Shown in pieces: positions 55,787 through 63,117 of a DNA stretch of 64,000 nucleotides. The notes beneath the pieces were generated by a model, which did not search any database, had not been told where the DNA came from, and was given only the letters and a program-made list of their open reading frames with translations. The position numbers and the translations under genes are program-made. Source of the DNA: Lentzea atacamensis (GTDB lineage: Bacteria; Actinomycetota; Actinomycetes; Mycobacteriales; Pseudonocardiaceae); assembly GCF_003269295.1 (NCBI RefSeq), contig NZ_QLTT01000003.1, forward strand, positions 868,001 through 932,000. Reading direction: 5' to 3'. Each line of letters starts with the position of its first letter. Positions within the stretch are counted from its first letter, which is position 1.

Positions 55787-57171
55787 AACCGCTGGTGGTC
55801 CTCAACGTCGTCGGCATGACGCCGGCGCTCCTCGAACACATGCCCAATCTCTCGCGGCTGGGCTGGCAGGCCGAGCTGGGCACGGTGCTGCCCGCCGTGA
55901 CGTGCAGCGCGCAGGCCACGCTGCTCACCGGTCTCACCCCGGCGCAGCACGGGATAGTCGGCAACGGCTGGTACTTCCGCGACCTGGGCGAGATTCACCT
56001 GTGGCGTCAGCACAACCGCCTCGTCGGAGGGGAGAAGCTCTGGGAGACCGCGCGTCGCGCCCATCCCGGCTACACCGCCGCCAACATCTGCTGGTGGTAC
56101 GCGATGGGCGCCTCGACCGACATCACCGTGACCCCTCGGCCGATCTACCACGCGGACGGGCGCAAGTCGCCGGACTGCTACGTCCGCCCACCCGGCCTGC
56201 ACGACGAACTCGTCGGAGCTCTGGGCGAGTTCCCGCTCTTTCAGTACTGGGGCCCCACGGCGGCACTGGCGTCGAGCGAGTGGATCATCGGCGCCGCGCG
56301 GAAAGTCCTCGCCGAAAGGCGGCCTGACCTGTTGCTGGTCTACGTGCCACATCTGGACTACGACCTGCAGCGGTTCGGACCGTCCTCACCGCAGGCGGTC
56401 AAGGCGGCGGCGGACGTGGACCGGGCGCTGGCGCCTCTGCTGGCCGACGCGTCGGACGCCACCATCGTGGCGTTGTCGGAGTACGGCATCACCGACGCAC
56501 GCCGCCCGGTCGACATCAATCGGGCGTTGCGAGCAGCAAACCTGCTCGAGGTCTACTCGCAGTCCGGGATGGAGTACCTGGATCCGTGGACGTCGCGGGC
56601 GTTCGCGGTGGCCGACCACCAGATCGCGCACGTGTACGTCGCCGATCCGGCCGATCTCCCGAGGACGAGAGCGGTCCTCTCGGACCTTCCGGGTGTCGAC
56701 GTGCTGTACGGCCGGGACGCGCAGGCGTCCGTCGGGCTGGATCACGAGCGGTCCGGTGAACTGGTGGCGGTGGCCGAGCCGGACGCATGGTTCACCTACT
56801 ACTACTGGACCGATGACCACCGCGCTCCGGACTTCGCCCGTGGTGTGGACATTCACCGCAAACCCGGCTACGACCCCGCCGAACTGTTCTTCGACCCGGC
56901 CGACCCGCTCGTCAAGGCCAGAGCTGGGTTGAACCTGGCCCGCAAGAAGCTCGGGCTGAGATACACGATGAACGTCGTGCCGCTGGACCCGTCGTGCGTG
57001 CGCGGCACGCACGGCAGGCTGCCCGACCGGGCGGCGGATGGACCGGTGCTCTTGTGCTCGGGTCCGGTGGCACCGCGGTCGGTCGAGCGCACCGGCCGGA
57101 TCACCGCGACCGAAGTCCGCAGTCTCCTGCTCGAACTGCAGGGGATTCCCGCGGAGGAGCTCACCCGATGA
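55783..57171 (+). CDS. eboF: Alkaline-phosphatase-superfamily phosphodiesterase (EboF-like)
   Basis: This 462-residue nucleotide pyrophosphatase/phosphodiesterase-fold enzyme has the nucleophile region LPAVTCSAQATLLTGLTPAQHG (catalytic Thr or Ser after VTC). Metal ligands are likely in YVPHLDYDLQRFGP, SEYGITD and the late HRKPGYDP. It matches the phosphodiesterase encoded last in Ebo clusters and may cleave a phosphate or nucleotide from an intermediate. No signal peptide is seen, so it acts in the cytoplasm. It overlaps EboE and the following HTH gene by 4 bases. Confidence 0.88.
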   Translation: MKPLVVLNVVGMTPALLEHMPNLSRLGWQAELGTVLPAVTCSAQATLLTGLTPAQHGIVGNGWYFRDLGEIHLWRQHNRLVGGEKLWETARRAHPGYTAANICWWYAMGASTDITVTPRPIYHADGRKSPDCYVRPPGLHDELVGALGEFPLFQYWGPTAALASSEWIIGAARKVLAERRPDLLLVYVPHLDYDLQRFGPSSPQAVKAAADVDRALAPLLADASDATIVALSEYGITDARRPVDINRALRAANLLEVYSQSGMEYLDPWTSRAFAVADHQIAHVYVADPADLPRTRAVLSDLPGVDVLYGRDAQASVGLDHERSGELVAVAEPDAWFTYYYWTDDHRAPDFARGVDIHRKPGYDPAELFFDPADPLVKARAGLNLARKKLGLRYTMNVVPLDPSCVRGTHGRLPDRAADGPVLLCSGPVAPRSVERTGRITATEVRSLLLELQGIPAEELTR

Positions 57172-57434
57172 TCAGCCCCTTGACCGAGGTCACCATGGCG
57201 CACCCGAATTGCGATTGCTCGGTGGTCGTGGGCAAGGAACCCACGGCGGCAACCCAGCGCCTGCTGAGGCTCATGCAAACGGGCGCGACCGACCGCGCGA
57301 TCGCCCGCGAACTCAGTGTCAGCCTGCGCACCCTGCACCGGCGCATCGCCCGGCTGCAGTCGTTGCTCGGCGTTCAGTCGCGGTTCCAGCTCGGCGTGCT
57401 CGCCGCCGAGCTGGAGTGGCTCCGTCCGGGGTGA
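57168..57434 (+). CDS. Small LuxR-type helix-turn-helix protein
   Basis: This 88-residue protein is little more than a GerE-like HTH (LLRLMQTGATDRAIARELSV then RTLHRRIARLQSLLG). Relatives are usually the last 70 residues of a 300-residue regulator with a TrmB-like sensor. Here there is only a 25-residue start with a CDC segment. The ATG overlaps the phosphodiesterase stop, so it is made with the operon and could feed back on it. It could also be the tail of a lost regulator. Confidence 0.65.
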   Translation: MISPLTEVTMAHPNCDCSVVVGKEPTAATQRLLRLMQTGATDRAIARELSVSLRTLHRRIARLQSLLGVQSRFQLGVLAAELEWLRPG

Positions 57435-57518
57435 ACGAGACGCGACCGAACGTGTGCCGCTCGAAAGTCGTCACCGCAGCGTGGCAGCGCATCTCTTCCA
57501 GGCTGGGAGCATGCTCGG

Positions 57519-57686
57519 GTGATCGTGCCTCTGCTGTACGAGGTGACTTGGAAGATGCTGTCCGCCGCATAGGTGCTGCTCCGTGGTGAAGCGGAGAAGG
57601 ATGCGGAGCTGCTTGTGCTGCGGCACGAGAACACCGTGCTTCGTCGGCAGTTGGCCTGTGGGGTGCCAGAACTCTGCGCTCGCTGA
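57519..57686 (+). mobile_element. Remnant A: start of an integrase-type transposase, with internal stop
   Basis: The frame VIVPLLYEVTWKMLSAA, a TAG, then EAEKDAELLVLRHENTVLRR matches the beginning of actinobacterial integrase-core transposases. One stop codon interrupts it and the sequence leaves the family after about 50 codons. It lies 85 bases after the Ebo operon. Confidence 0.6.
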
Positions 57687-57719
57687 GCTGCAGTGATCGG
57701 GTTCTGGTGTTCCGGCGGC

Positions 57720-57968
57720 ATGATCGTGGGCGTGGCTCTGCGACTGCTCTGTCTCGTCTTTGTTCAGCTGGGTGGTTGGTCGGTTCTGCTCGGCCGGTCG
57801 TCGGCGGCGAAGGATGTGGAGTTGCTGGTGGTGCGGGATGAGGTCGCGGTGTTGCGCCGGACTCACGGTCGTCCGCGTCTGGATCGGGCTGATCGTGCGG
57901 TGCTGGTCGCATTGGTGCGGCGGTTGCCTGTCTGGTTGGGGGAGCACCGATTGGTGACTCCAGGCTGA
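57720..57968 (+). mobile_element. Remnant B: start of a second integrase-type transposase
   Basis: An 82-residue frame (GVALRLLCLVFVQLGGWSVL, KDVELLVVRDEVAVLRRTHG, HRLVTPG) is the N-terminal part of an integrase-core transposase, cut off before the catalytic DDE domain. Its first 41 bases recur at 25840-25880 with four differences. It marks the right edge of the carbohydrate/Ebo island. Confidence 0.65.
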
Positions 57969-58406
57969 GAAGGGCCGTGCCCGGTCTCGCTGACGGCGAT
58001 ACCGACCGGGCCTGCGGACGTCGGAGCTGCCTATCTCGCCCGGTTCCAGCGATGCGGCCGTGACACGGCTGACCTGGCGCAGCTGATCAACGAGTACGAA
58101 CCTGCAGCAGCCTGATGCGCAGGTCAGACGGTTAGACCGTGTTTTGGCACCCCGCAGGCGGCGAACGAGCGAAGTCGGGCTTTTCAGCACCCCGCAGGGC
58201 ACCGAGAAGGACCCGACCGTCACCATCGGCTCCGAGGCGCGCTGGGCGAACCCGAGCAGCGGCCCAGCCTGTCGGCTCGAACTGATCGACGACAACGCCT
58301 TTCTGCTCACGGGCTACAACCCCAGGCAGCAGGGGGAGTGACCTGCGCAGCGAAGCCCGCATCTTCGTCGCCCAGGTCTTCGAAGCCGTGCAACTGAAGT
58401 GAGTCG
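57969..58406. other. Gap with two orphan C-terminal-like frames
   Basis: No complete gene is seen. One frame ends in YLARFQRCGRDTADLAQLIN then EYEPAAA and a stop (58110-58112). Another ends in SDLRSEARIFVAQVFEAVQLK at about 58402. Both look like protein ends without beginnings. A short direct repeat, GCACCCCGCAGG, occurs at about 58147 and 58189. The region appears to be debris next to the transposase remnants. Confidence 0.4.
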
Positions 58407-60137
58407 TCACGGCAGCGGCAGCCGGGCGGTCACCCGGCCACCTTCGGGCCCTGGACCGGCGACCAGGGTGCCGCCGAGCTCCTCGGCGCGTTCCCGCATC
58501 GAGGACAGGCCGACACCAGGATGCCAGTCGTCACTGCGCCCACGGTCGGCGATCTCGACCTCGAGCCAACCCTCACCGGTCACCAGCCGGACCGTCGCCG
58601 ACGGGCTGTCGCTGTGGCGGGCGATGTTGGTCAGCGCCTCGACGACGATCCGGTACGCCGCGACCTCGACGGCGGCCGGCAGGGTGGGAAGGGCGTCGGG
58701 AGCGCTGATCTCCACGGCCACGGGGGCACCCGCGCGGTTGCGCAGGCCCGTCGCCCGCTGGCGCAACGCGGGTACGAGGCCCAGCTCGTCGAGGGCGGGC
58801 GGGCGCATCGCGTAGACCATCCTGCGGATCTCGTCGATCGCCTGGACCGTGTCCGATCGCAGCTGGGCGATCAGCTCCACTGCCGCGGCCGGGTCGGAGT
58901 GCACGAGGTTGCTGGCGGCGTCGGAGGTGAACGCCACACCGGTCAACCGAGGGCCGAGGCCGTCGTGGAGGTCGCGCCGGAGCCTGCGGCGTTCCTCCTC
59001 CACCGCGGTGATCGTCTGGCCCCGCGACTCGATCAGGTCGGCGGCGAGAGCTCGTGCCCGCAACGCCTGTGCCAGCAGGGGAACCGTCAACCGGAACACG
59101 TGCTCGTCAGCCTCGGAGAAGGCCAGATCGCCAGGCCTGAGCCCCACGACCAGCAGCCCGGCGCCATCGAGGTCGAGGGTGCGGGAATGGGTCGTCTCGG
59201 TGCCCGACGAGGCCACCTGCTCGTCGCCGACGACCAGTGCCGCGTACGGCAACACCAGCGCTTCGCGGATCGCACGGAGCGCGAGCACCGGATCCTCGCC
59301 TATGGTGCCGGCGACCTGGGACGCGGCGCCGAGAGGATCGGGCCGCTCGCCGAACAGCAGGTGGTCGATCACCCCGCGCAGCACCGTGCGGGTGGGCTGC
59401 AGCGCCAGCGCCGAGAGTGCCGCGACCAGTGCGAGCGCGCCGACGTTGAGCTGGGTGGCGCCGACGGCGTGCAGCAGGGCCAGCGCGAGCACGAACACGG
59501 ACATCACCGTGATCAGGCCGACCACCGCGACGACGGCGTGGACCACCAGGCCGCGCACGTCGACCAGGTCCGGGAGCGTGGCTCCGATGTACATCGCGGG
59601 ACCCACCAGCGCGAACATCGCCACCGCGACCGCCGGCAGCACCGTGCCGGAGCCCTCCGCCGCGAACACGACGAAGCCGCAGACCAGCGTCGTGACGGCG
59701 AGGGACAACGCCATCCACACCAGTGCCCGCCGGCGTCGTTCGGTGGCGACCTCGATCCGCCACCACGTGTGCGCGAGCACGACACAGGCCTGCACGAGTC
59801 CTATCAGCGCGGCAACGTCCGCGGTGCGGTAGACGGTGGTGATCGCGCCACCCCCGAGGACGGTCACCAGCGCGGCGAAGTCGGCGGGGTGTCGCCATCC
59901 CGCCGCCGGATAGGTCACCAGTGCCAGCGGCGCGAGGACCGCGACTGCTGCGGCCACGACGATCTCGCCGAGCCGATCACGACCGGTGGCCAGCAGCACC
60001 GCGGCCGCGACACCTCCGCTCCCGGCGAGCACCATCACCGTCGCCGACACGACGGCTCGCTGCCGCAGCAGAAGCCCGGCACCGCTCACCGCGGTCGCGA
60101 CCGACGCCACCGCCAGCCCGAGAGGAAGGGCCTGCAC
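58407..60137 (-). CDS. Sensor histidine kinase (NarL/LiaS-type, HisKA_3)
   Basis: This 576-residue membrane kinase has about eight hydrophobic segments in the first 255 residues and a GAF-like linker. The dimerisation/phosphoacceptor helix is EEERRRLRRDLHDGLGPRLT, and the HATPase domain ends with HPGVGLSSMRERAEELGG. It phosphorylates the response regulator encoded 3 bases upstream in the same unit. The GTG start at 60135-60137 directly follows the regulator stop. The signal is unknown. Confidence 0.93.
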   Translation of the reverse strand: MQALPLGLAVASVATAVSGAGLLLRQRAVVSATVMVLAGSGGVAAAVLLATGRDRLGEIVVAAAVAVLAPLALVTYPAAGWRHPADFAALVTVLGGGAITTVYRTADVAALIGLVQACVVLAHTWWRIEVATERRRRALVWMALSLAVTTLVCGFVVFAAEGSGTVLPAVAVAMFALVGPAMYIGATLPDLVDVRGLVVHAVVAVVGLITVMSVFVLALALLHAVGATQLNVGALALVAALSALALQPTRTVLRGVIDHLLFGERPDPLGAASQVAGTIGEDPVLALRAIREALVLPYAALVVGDEQVASSGTETTHSRTLDLDGAGLLVVGLRPGDLAFSEADEHVFRLTVPLLAQALRARALAADLIESRGQTITAVEEERRRLRRDLHDGLGPRLTGVAFTSDAASNLVHSDPAAAVELIAQLRSDTVQAIDEIRRMVYAMRPPALDELGLVPALRQRATGLRNRAGAPVAVEISAPDALPTLPAAVEVAAYRIVVEALTNIARHSDSPSATVRLVTGEGWLEVEIADRGRSDDWHPGVGLSSMRERAEELGGTLVAGPGPEGGRVTARLPLP

Positions 60138-60140
60138 AGG

Positions 60141-60788
60141 TCAGCCTCCGAGGCCGCGCTCGCGGGCGCGGATCATGGCCTGCGTGCGGTCGGAAACCTG
60201 GAGCTTGCCGAAGATCGCGGTCAGGTTGTTGCTCACGGTCTTGGGGGACAGGTGCAGCGTCCGTGCGATGTCGGCGTTGCGCCGTCCTCCCGCCAGCAGC
60301 ACCAGGATTTCGTGCTCCCGCGGGGTGAGCTCGGGAAACGGGTCGGCGGGCGCCGGCACGGGCGCGGCGGCGAAGTGGTCGAGCACGCGCGCGGCGATCC
60401 CAGGCCCGAAGATGGCCTGCCCTGCCGCGACCGCACGGATAGCACCGGCGATCTCGCCTTGCCCCGCGCCTTTGAGAAGATAGCCGCGGGCGCCGGCCTG
60501 CATGGCGGTGAACACCGTGGCGTCGTCGTCGTACATCGTGAGGATCAGCACCGCGGCGTCCGGCACGCTCGCACGGATACGACGCGTGGCACCGACACCG
60601 TCGCTTCCCGGCATCCGCACGTCCATCAGCACGACATCGGGACGCAGCAGCATGGCCTCACGCAGCGCGCTGTCCCCGTCGACGGCCTCACCGACCACCT
60701 CGAACTCGTCGAGCGTGCCGAGCAGCGCCCGCAGTCCCTGACGGACCACCGGATGGTCGTCGGCGATGAGCACGCGGATCGTTTCCAC
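60141..60788 (-). CDS. NarL-family response regulator
   Basis: In this 215-residue protein a receiver domain with phosphoacceptor Asp56 (VVLMDVRMPG), Thr in ILTMYDD and Lys in YLLKGAG precedes a GerE HTH (ELTPREHEILVLLAGGRRNA and HLSPKTVSNNL). The start is a GTG at 60786-60788. It is the first gene of the pair with the kinase and diverges from the membrane-protein gene at 60948, a likely target. Confidence 0.94.
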   Translation of the reverse strand: METIRVLIADDHPVVRQGLRALLGTLDEFEVVGEAVDGDSALREAMLLRPDVVLMDVRMPGSDGVGATRRIRASVPDAAVLILTMYDDDATVFTAMQAGARGYLLKGAGQGEIAGAIRAVAAGQAIFGPGIAARVLDHFAAAPVPAPADPFPELTPREHEILVLLAGGRRNADIARTLHLSPKTVSNNLTAIFGKLQVSDRTQAMIRARERGLGG

Positions 60789-60947
60789 CTGACCATGATG
60801 ACCCCGGCGTGCCCGGCAGGATCGGGACGTTCTTCCCGAGTCGGGCGCACTTTCCGGGAACGGGCGAGGGAGCGCATGCTCTGCGGACGGGATGGTCGCA
60901 CGACCGATCGTGGACGTGTCCGCACCACGACAACCGAAGGAGCTCCG

Positions 60948-61334
60948 ATGTCCACGACCGCCCGCGGGGCAACCACCACCAAGCAGAAGGTGGGGCTGAC
61001 CCTCGCCGCCCTCTACTCGCTCGCCAACATCCCGAGCGCGCTCTTGCCCGCACCGGAAGGCGAGGTGGGCCCACCGCTGGCCATCCTCGTCGTCGGCAGC
61101 GTGCTGGGCGTGATCGGCCTGGTCGCAGCCGTGCTCGCGTGGCGGGGCAACCAGGTTGCGCTGCGCATCGCGGCCGGCGCCATCATCGTCGCCACCCTGA
61201 CCGGTCTGCCCGCGTTCTTCGTGGACGTGCCCATGGCGGTCAAGGCGCTGGTCGGCGTGAGCGTGGTGCTGACCGTCGTCACCGTCGTGCTCATGTTCTC
61301 CGGCAAGCGCCGCCTCCCGGCCGTCACCGACTGA
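60948..61334 (+). CDS. Small four-helix membrane protein
   Basis: This 128-residue protein has four hydrophobic segments (LTLAALYSLANIPSALL, LAILVVGSVLGVIGLVAAVL, IAAGAIIVATLTGLPAFF, LVGVSVVLTVVTVVLMF). No named family is recognised. GAAGGAG precedes the ATG. Its divergent position to the two-component genes suggests it is controlled by them. Confidence 0.85.
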   Translation: MSTTARGATTTKQKVGLTLAALYSLANIPSALLPAPEGEVGPPLAILVVGSVLGVIGLVAAVLAWRGNQVALRIAAGAIIVATLTGLPAFFVDVPMAVKALVGVSVVLTVVTVVLMFSGKRRLPAVTD

Positions 61335-61345
61335 GGAGCCGGGAC

Positions 61346-61642
61346 ATGATCGCGATCATCACCGTCGTGGCCGCGTTTCCGCTCGGCTGCTTCCTGCGCA
61401 GCCGCCTGGCGGCATCGGTCGCCTACGGCCTCGCCTACCTGTGGGCGTTCACGTTCCAGACCCTCTACCTGCTGCTCGACTCCCTGAACGGCGGCGCCGA
61501 CCCGGCGTTCACCACCGGCGAGTTCCCGTTCGAGTACGGAGCCGTGACTCTGGGGGTGCTCGTGGTCGGCTTCGGTCTGCTCAACCTGGGCCATTGGCTG
61601 CGTGCCCGGCGACGCGCAACACCGACTGCTCACCCCGCCTGA
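61346..61642 (+). CDS. Small membrane protein
   Basis: This 98-residue protein has about three hydrophobic stretches (IAIITVVAAFPLGCFL, AYGLAYLWAFTFQTLYLLL, AVTLGVLVVGFGLLNLGHWL). No family is named. It follows the previous membrane-protein gene by 11 bases with GAGGAG before the ATG, so the two form an operon. Its end overlaps an IS3 remnant on the other strand. Confidence 0.8.
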   Translation: MIAIITVVAAFPLGCFLRSRLAASVAYGLAYLWAFTFQTLYLLLDSLNGGADPAFTTGEFPFEYGAVTLGVLVVGFGLLNLGHWLRARRRATPTAHPA

Positions 61643-61853
61643 GCGCGACGCAGGACCTCGTTCTCCTGCTCCAGCAACTTGATCCGCTTGCGGGCCTCGC
61701 GCAGATCGGCCGAGTCGCTGCGGCTCACACCGGGTTGACGCCCTCGTCGGCGTCGGCCTGGCGCAGCCACTTGAACAACGTCATCGGGTGCACCCCGAAG
61801 TCCTTGGCGATCTGCTCGACCGTCACACCGGGCTCCTCGGACAGTTCGGCACG
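61630..61853 (-). mobile_element. IS3-family OrfA transposase remnant
   Basis: Read on the minus strand, ELSEEPGVTVEQIAKDFGVH and PMTLFKWLRQADADEG form the HTH of an IS3 OrfA. After a frameshift near 61740 the next frame gives SADLREARKRIKLLEQENEV, the leucine-zipper end of the same protein. The N-terminal 10-15 residues and OrfB are missing. Confidence 0.75.
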
Positions 61854-61879
61854 ATCTGGAACCGGTGCCCTGGCGGACC

Positions 61880-62002
61880 TTTATCCCGATCCTGGGCTAC
61901 CCCGACGACGCTGTCATCGTCACCGTTGTGCTGCACAGCGTTGTGTGCCGTGCAGGACTTGACGCGGTAGGTGCGCACTGGCCGGGACCAAGGTGTCCAT
62001 GA
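61880..62002 (+). pseudogene. C-terminal remnant of a DUF1232 protein
   Basis: FIPILGYPDDAVIVTVVLHS followed by VVCRAGLDAVGAHWPG matches the second half of DUF1232 (YkvA-like) proteins. The first half is replaced by the IS3 remnant. It is 40 codons long with no start of its own. Confidence 0.65.
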
Positions 62003-62062
62003 CCGGGGCATGCCCATTGAGCATCGCCGTCCTCGGCTCAGGTCGGTCAGGGTGGTCTCGTG

Positions 62063-63097
62063 TCAGTGCCACTCGGTGCGGCAGGCTGTCAGGGTCACGC
62101 CTGGTCCGAGGCCGATCAGCACGCCGCGGCTGCCCGGTGGCGGTGGATCGTCGAAGGTGCGGGCCAGGATGTCCATTGTGGATGGTGCACCCATGTTGCC
62201 GTGTGCTGAGAGGCTCTGGTGTGCCTTCTGCAGCAGTGCGGGGCCGTTTGGTATGCCGGCGGCGAGGATGCGCAGGATGCGCGGGCCGCCGGGGTGGGTG
62301 ATCACGAATTCTGGTGGGTCGCCGAGCCAGTCGGTGAGTCGTGGGACGAGGGTTTCGATGGTGGTGAGCAGTCGTGCCGAGTTGAATCCGTGGAAGCCGT
62401 CGTCGTCGAGTCGGTATCCGACGATGTCGGCGGTGCCTGGCTGGGTGTAGCTGTACGTGTCGGTGACCGACGGGCCGTGCGGGTCATCGGTGGTCTGGAC
62501 GACGCAGGCGGCAGCGCCGTCGGCCATCAGGCCGCGGAAGATCATGGTGTCCAGGCCGGTGTCGTCGGGGTGCAGGAGTGGGACGAACAGGTCCGCGCAG
62601 GTGACCAGGACTGCTTTGCCGGGGTGCCGCGCGGCTTGTTCGGTGGCGTGGCCGAGTACGTGGGGCGCCGCGGCACAGCCCAGGTACAGCACCGGCATCC
62701 GGCGCACGGTGGGAGGAAGTCCGAGCCGCTGGACGAGGGCCACGTCCAGGCCGGGCATCAGGTATCCGGCCGACGTCGCGGTGATCAACGTGTGCACGTC
62801 TTCAGGCGCAAGCCCTGCCTCGTCGAGTGCCTGGCGGGCGGCTGCCTCGCTGAGGTCGCACGCGTCGTCGAAGTGCCAGCGGACCCGTTCGCCGAGCGAG
62901 ACCTTGGCCAGGTCGGCCAGTGGTCTGGAGTAGCGGCGTGTCTTGACACCGCACGCTCTGACGGCGCGCAGCGCGCGGGCGAGATCCGGGTTGTCCGCGT
63001 ATTCGCGTTGCAGGTGTTCGAGGACCTCGTCGAGTGAGACCTCGTGTTCGGGCAGTGCGAGCACGGGGCGGCGGATGACCGGTGTGGCTGTGGGCAT
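62063..63097 (-). CDS. Type III polyketide synthase
   Basis: This 344-residue chalcone-synthase-like enzyme condenses malonyl units on an acyl or aryl starter. The catalytic triad is seen as Cys141 (VLYLGCAAAP), His268 (FVITHPGG) and Asn301 (SAHGNMGAPS). GGGAGG precedes the ATG at 63095-63097. It follows the FAD monooxygenase gene by 20 bases, a pairing known from alkylresorcinol, germicidin-like and tetrahydroxynaphthalene-type pathways where the monooxygenase hydroxylates the ring. The starter and product cannot be told. Confidence 0.93.
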   Translation of the reverse strand: MPTATPVIRRPVLALPEHEVSLDEVLEHLQREYADNPDLARALRAVRACGVKTRRYSRPLADLAKVSLGERVRWHFDDACDLSEAAARQALDEAGLAPEDVHTLITATSAGYLMPGLDVALVQRLGLPPTVRRMPVLYLGCAAAPHVLGHATEQAARHPGKAVLVTCADLFVPLLHPDDTGLDTMIFRGLMADGAAACVVQTTDDPHGPSVTDTYSYTQPGTADIVGYRLDDDGFHGFNSARLLTTIETLVPRLTDWLGDPPEFVITHPGGPRILRILAAGIPNGPALLQKAHQSLSAHGNMGAPSTMDILARTFDDPPPPGSRGVLIGLGPGVTLTACRTEWH

Positions 63098-63117
63098 GAG
63101 TCCTCCCTGCGCGTGGT

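Noticed and set aside
47000-57434. Reading the operon as a standard arabinose or xylose utilisation operon
   Set aside because: No sugar kinase or ordinary sugar isomerase gene follows the importer; the downstream genes are Ebo-type and a prenyltransferase.
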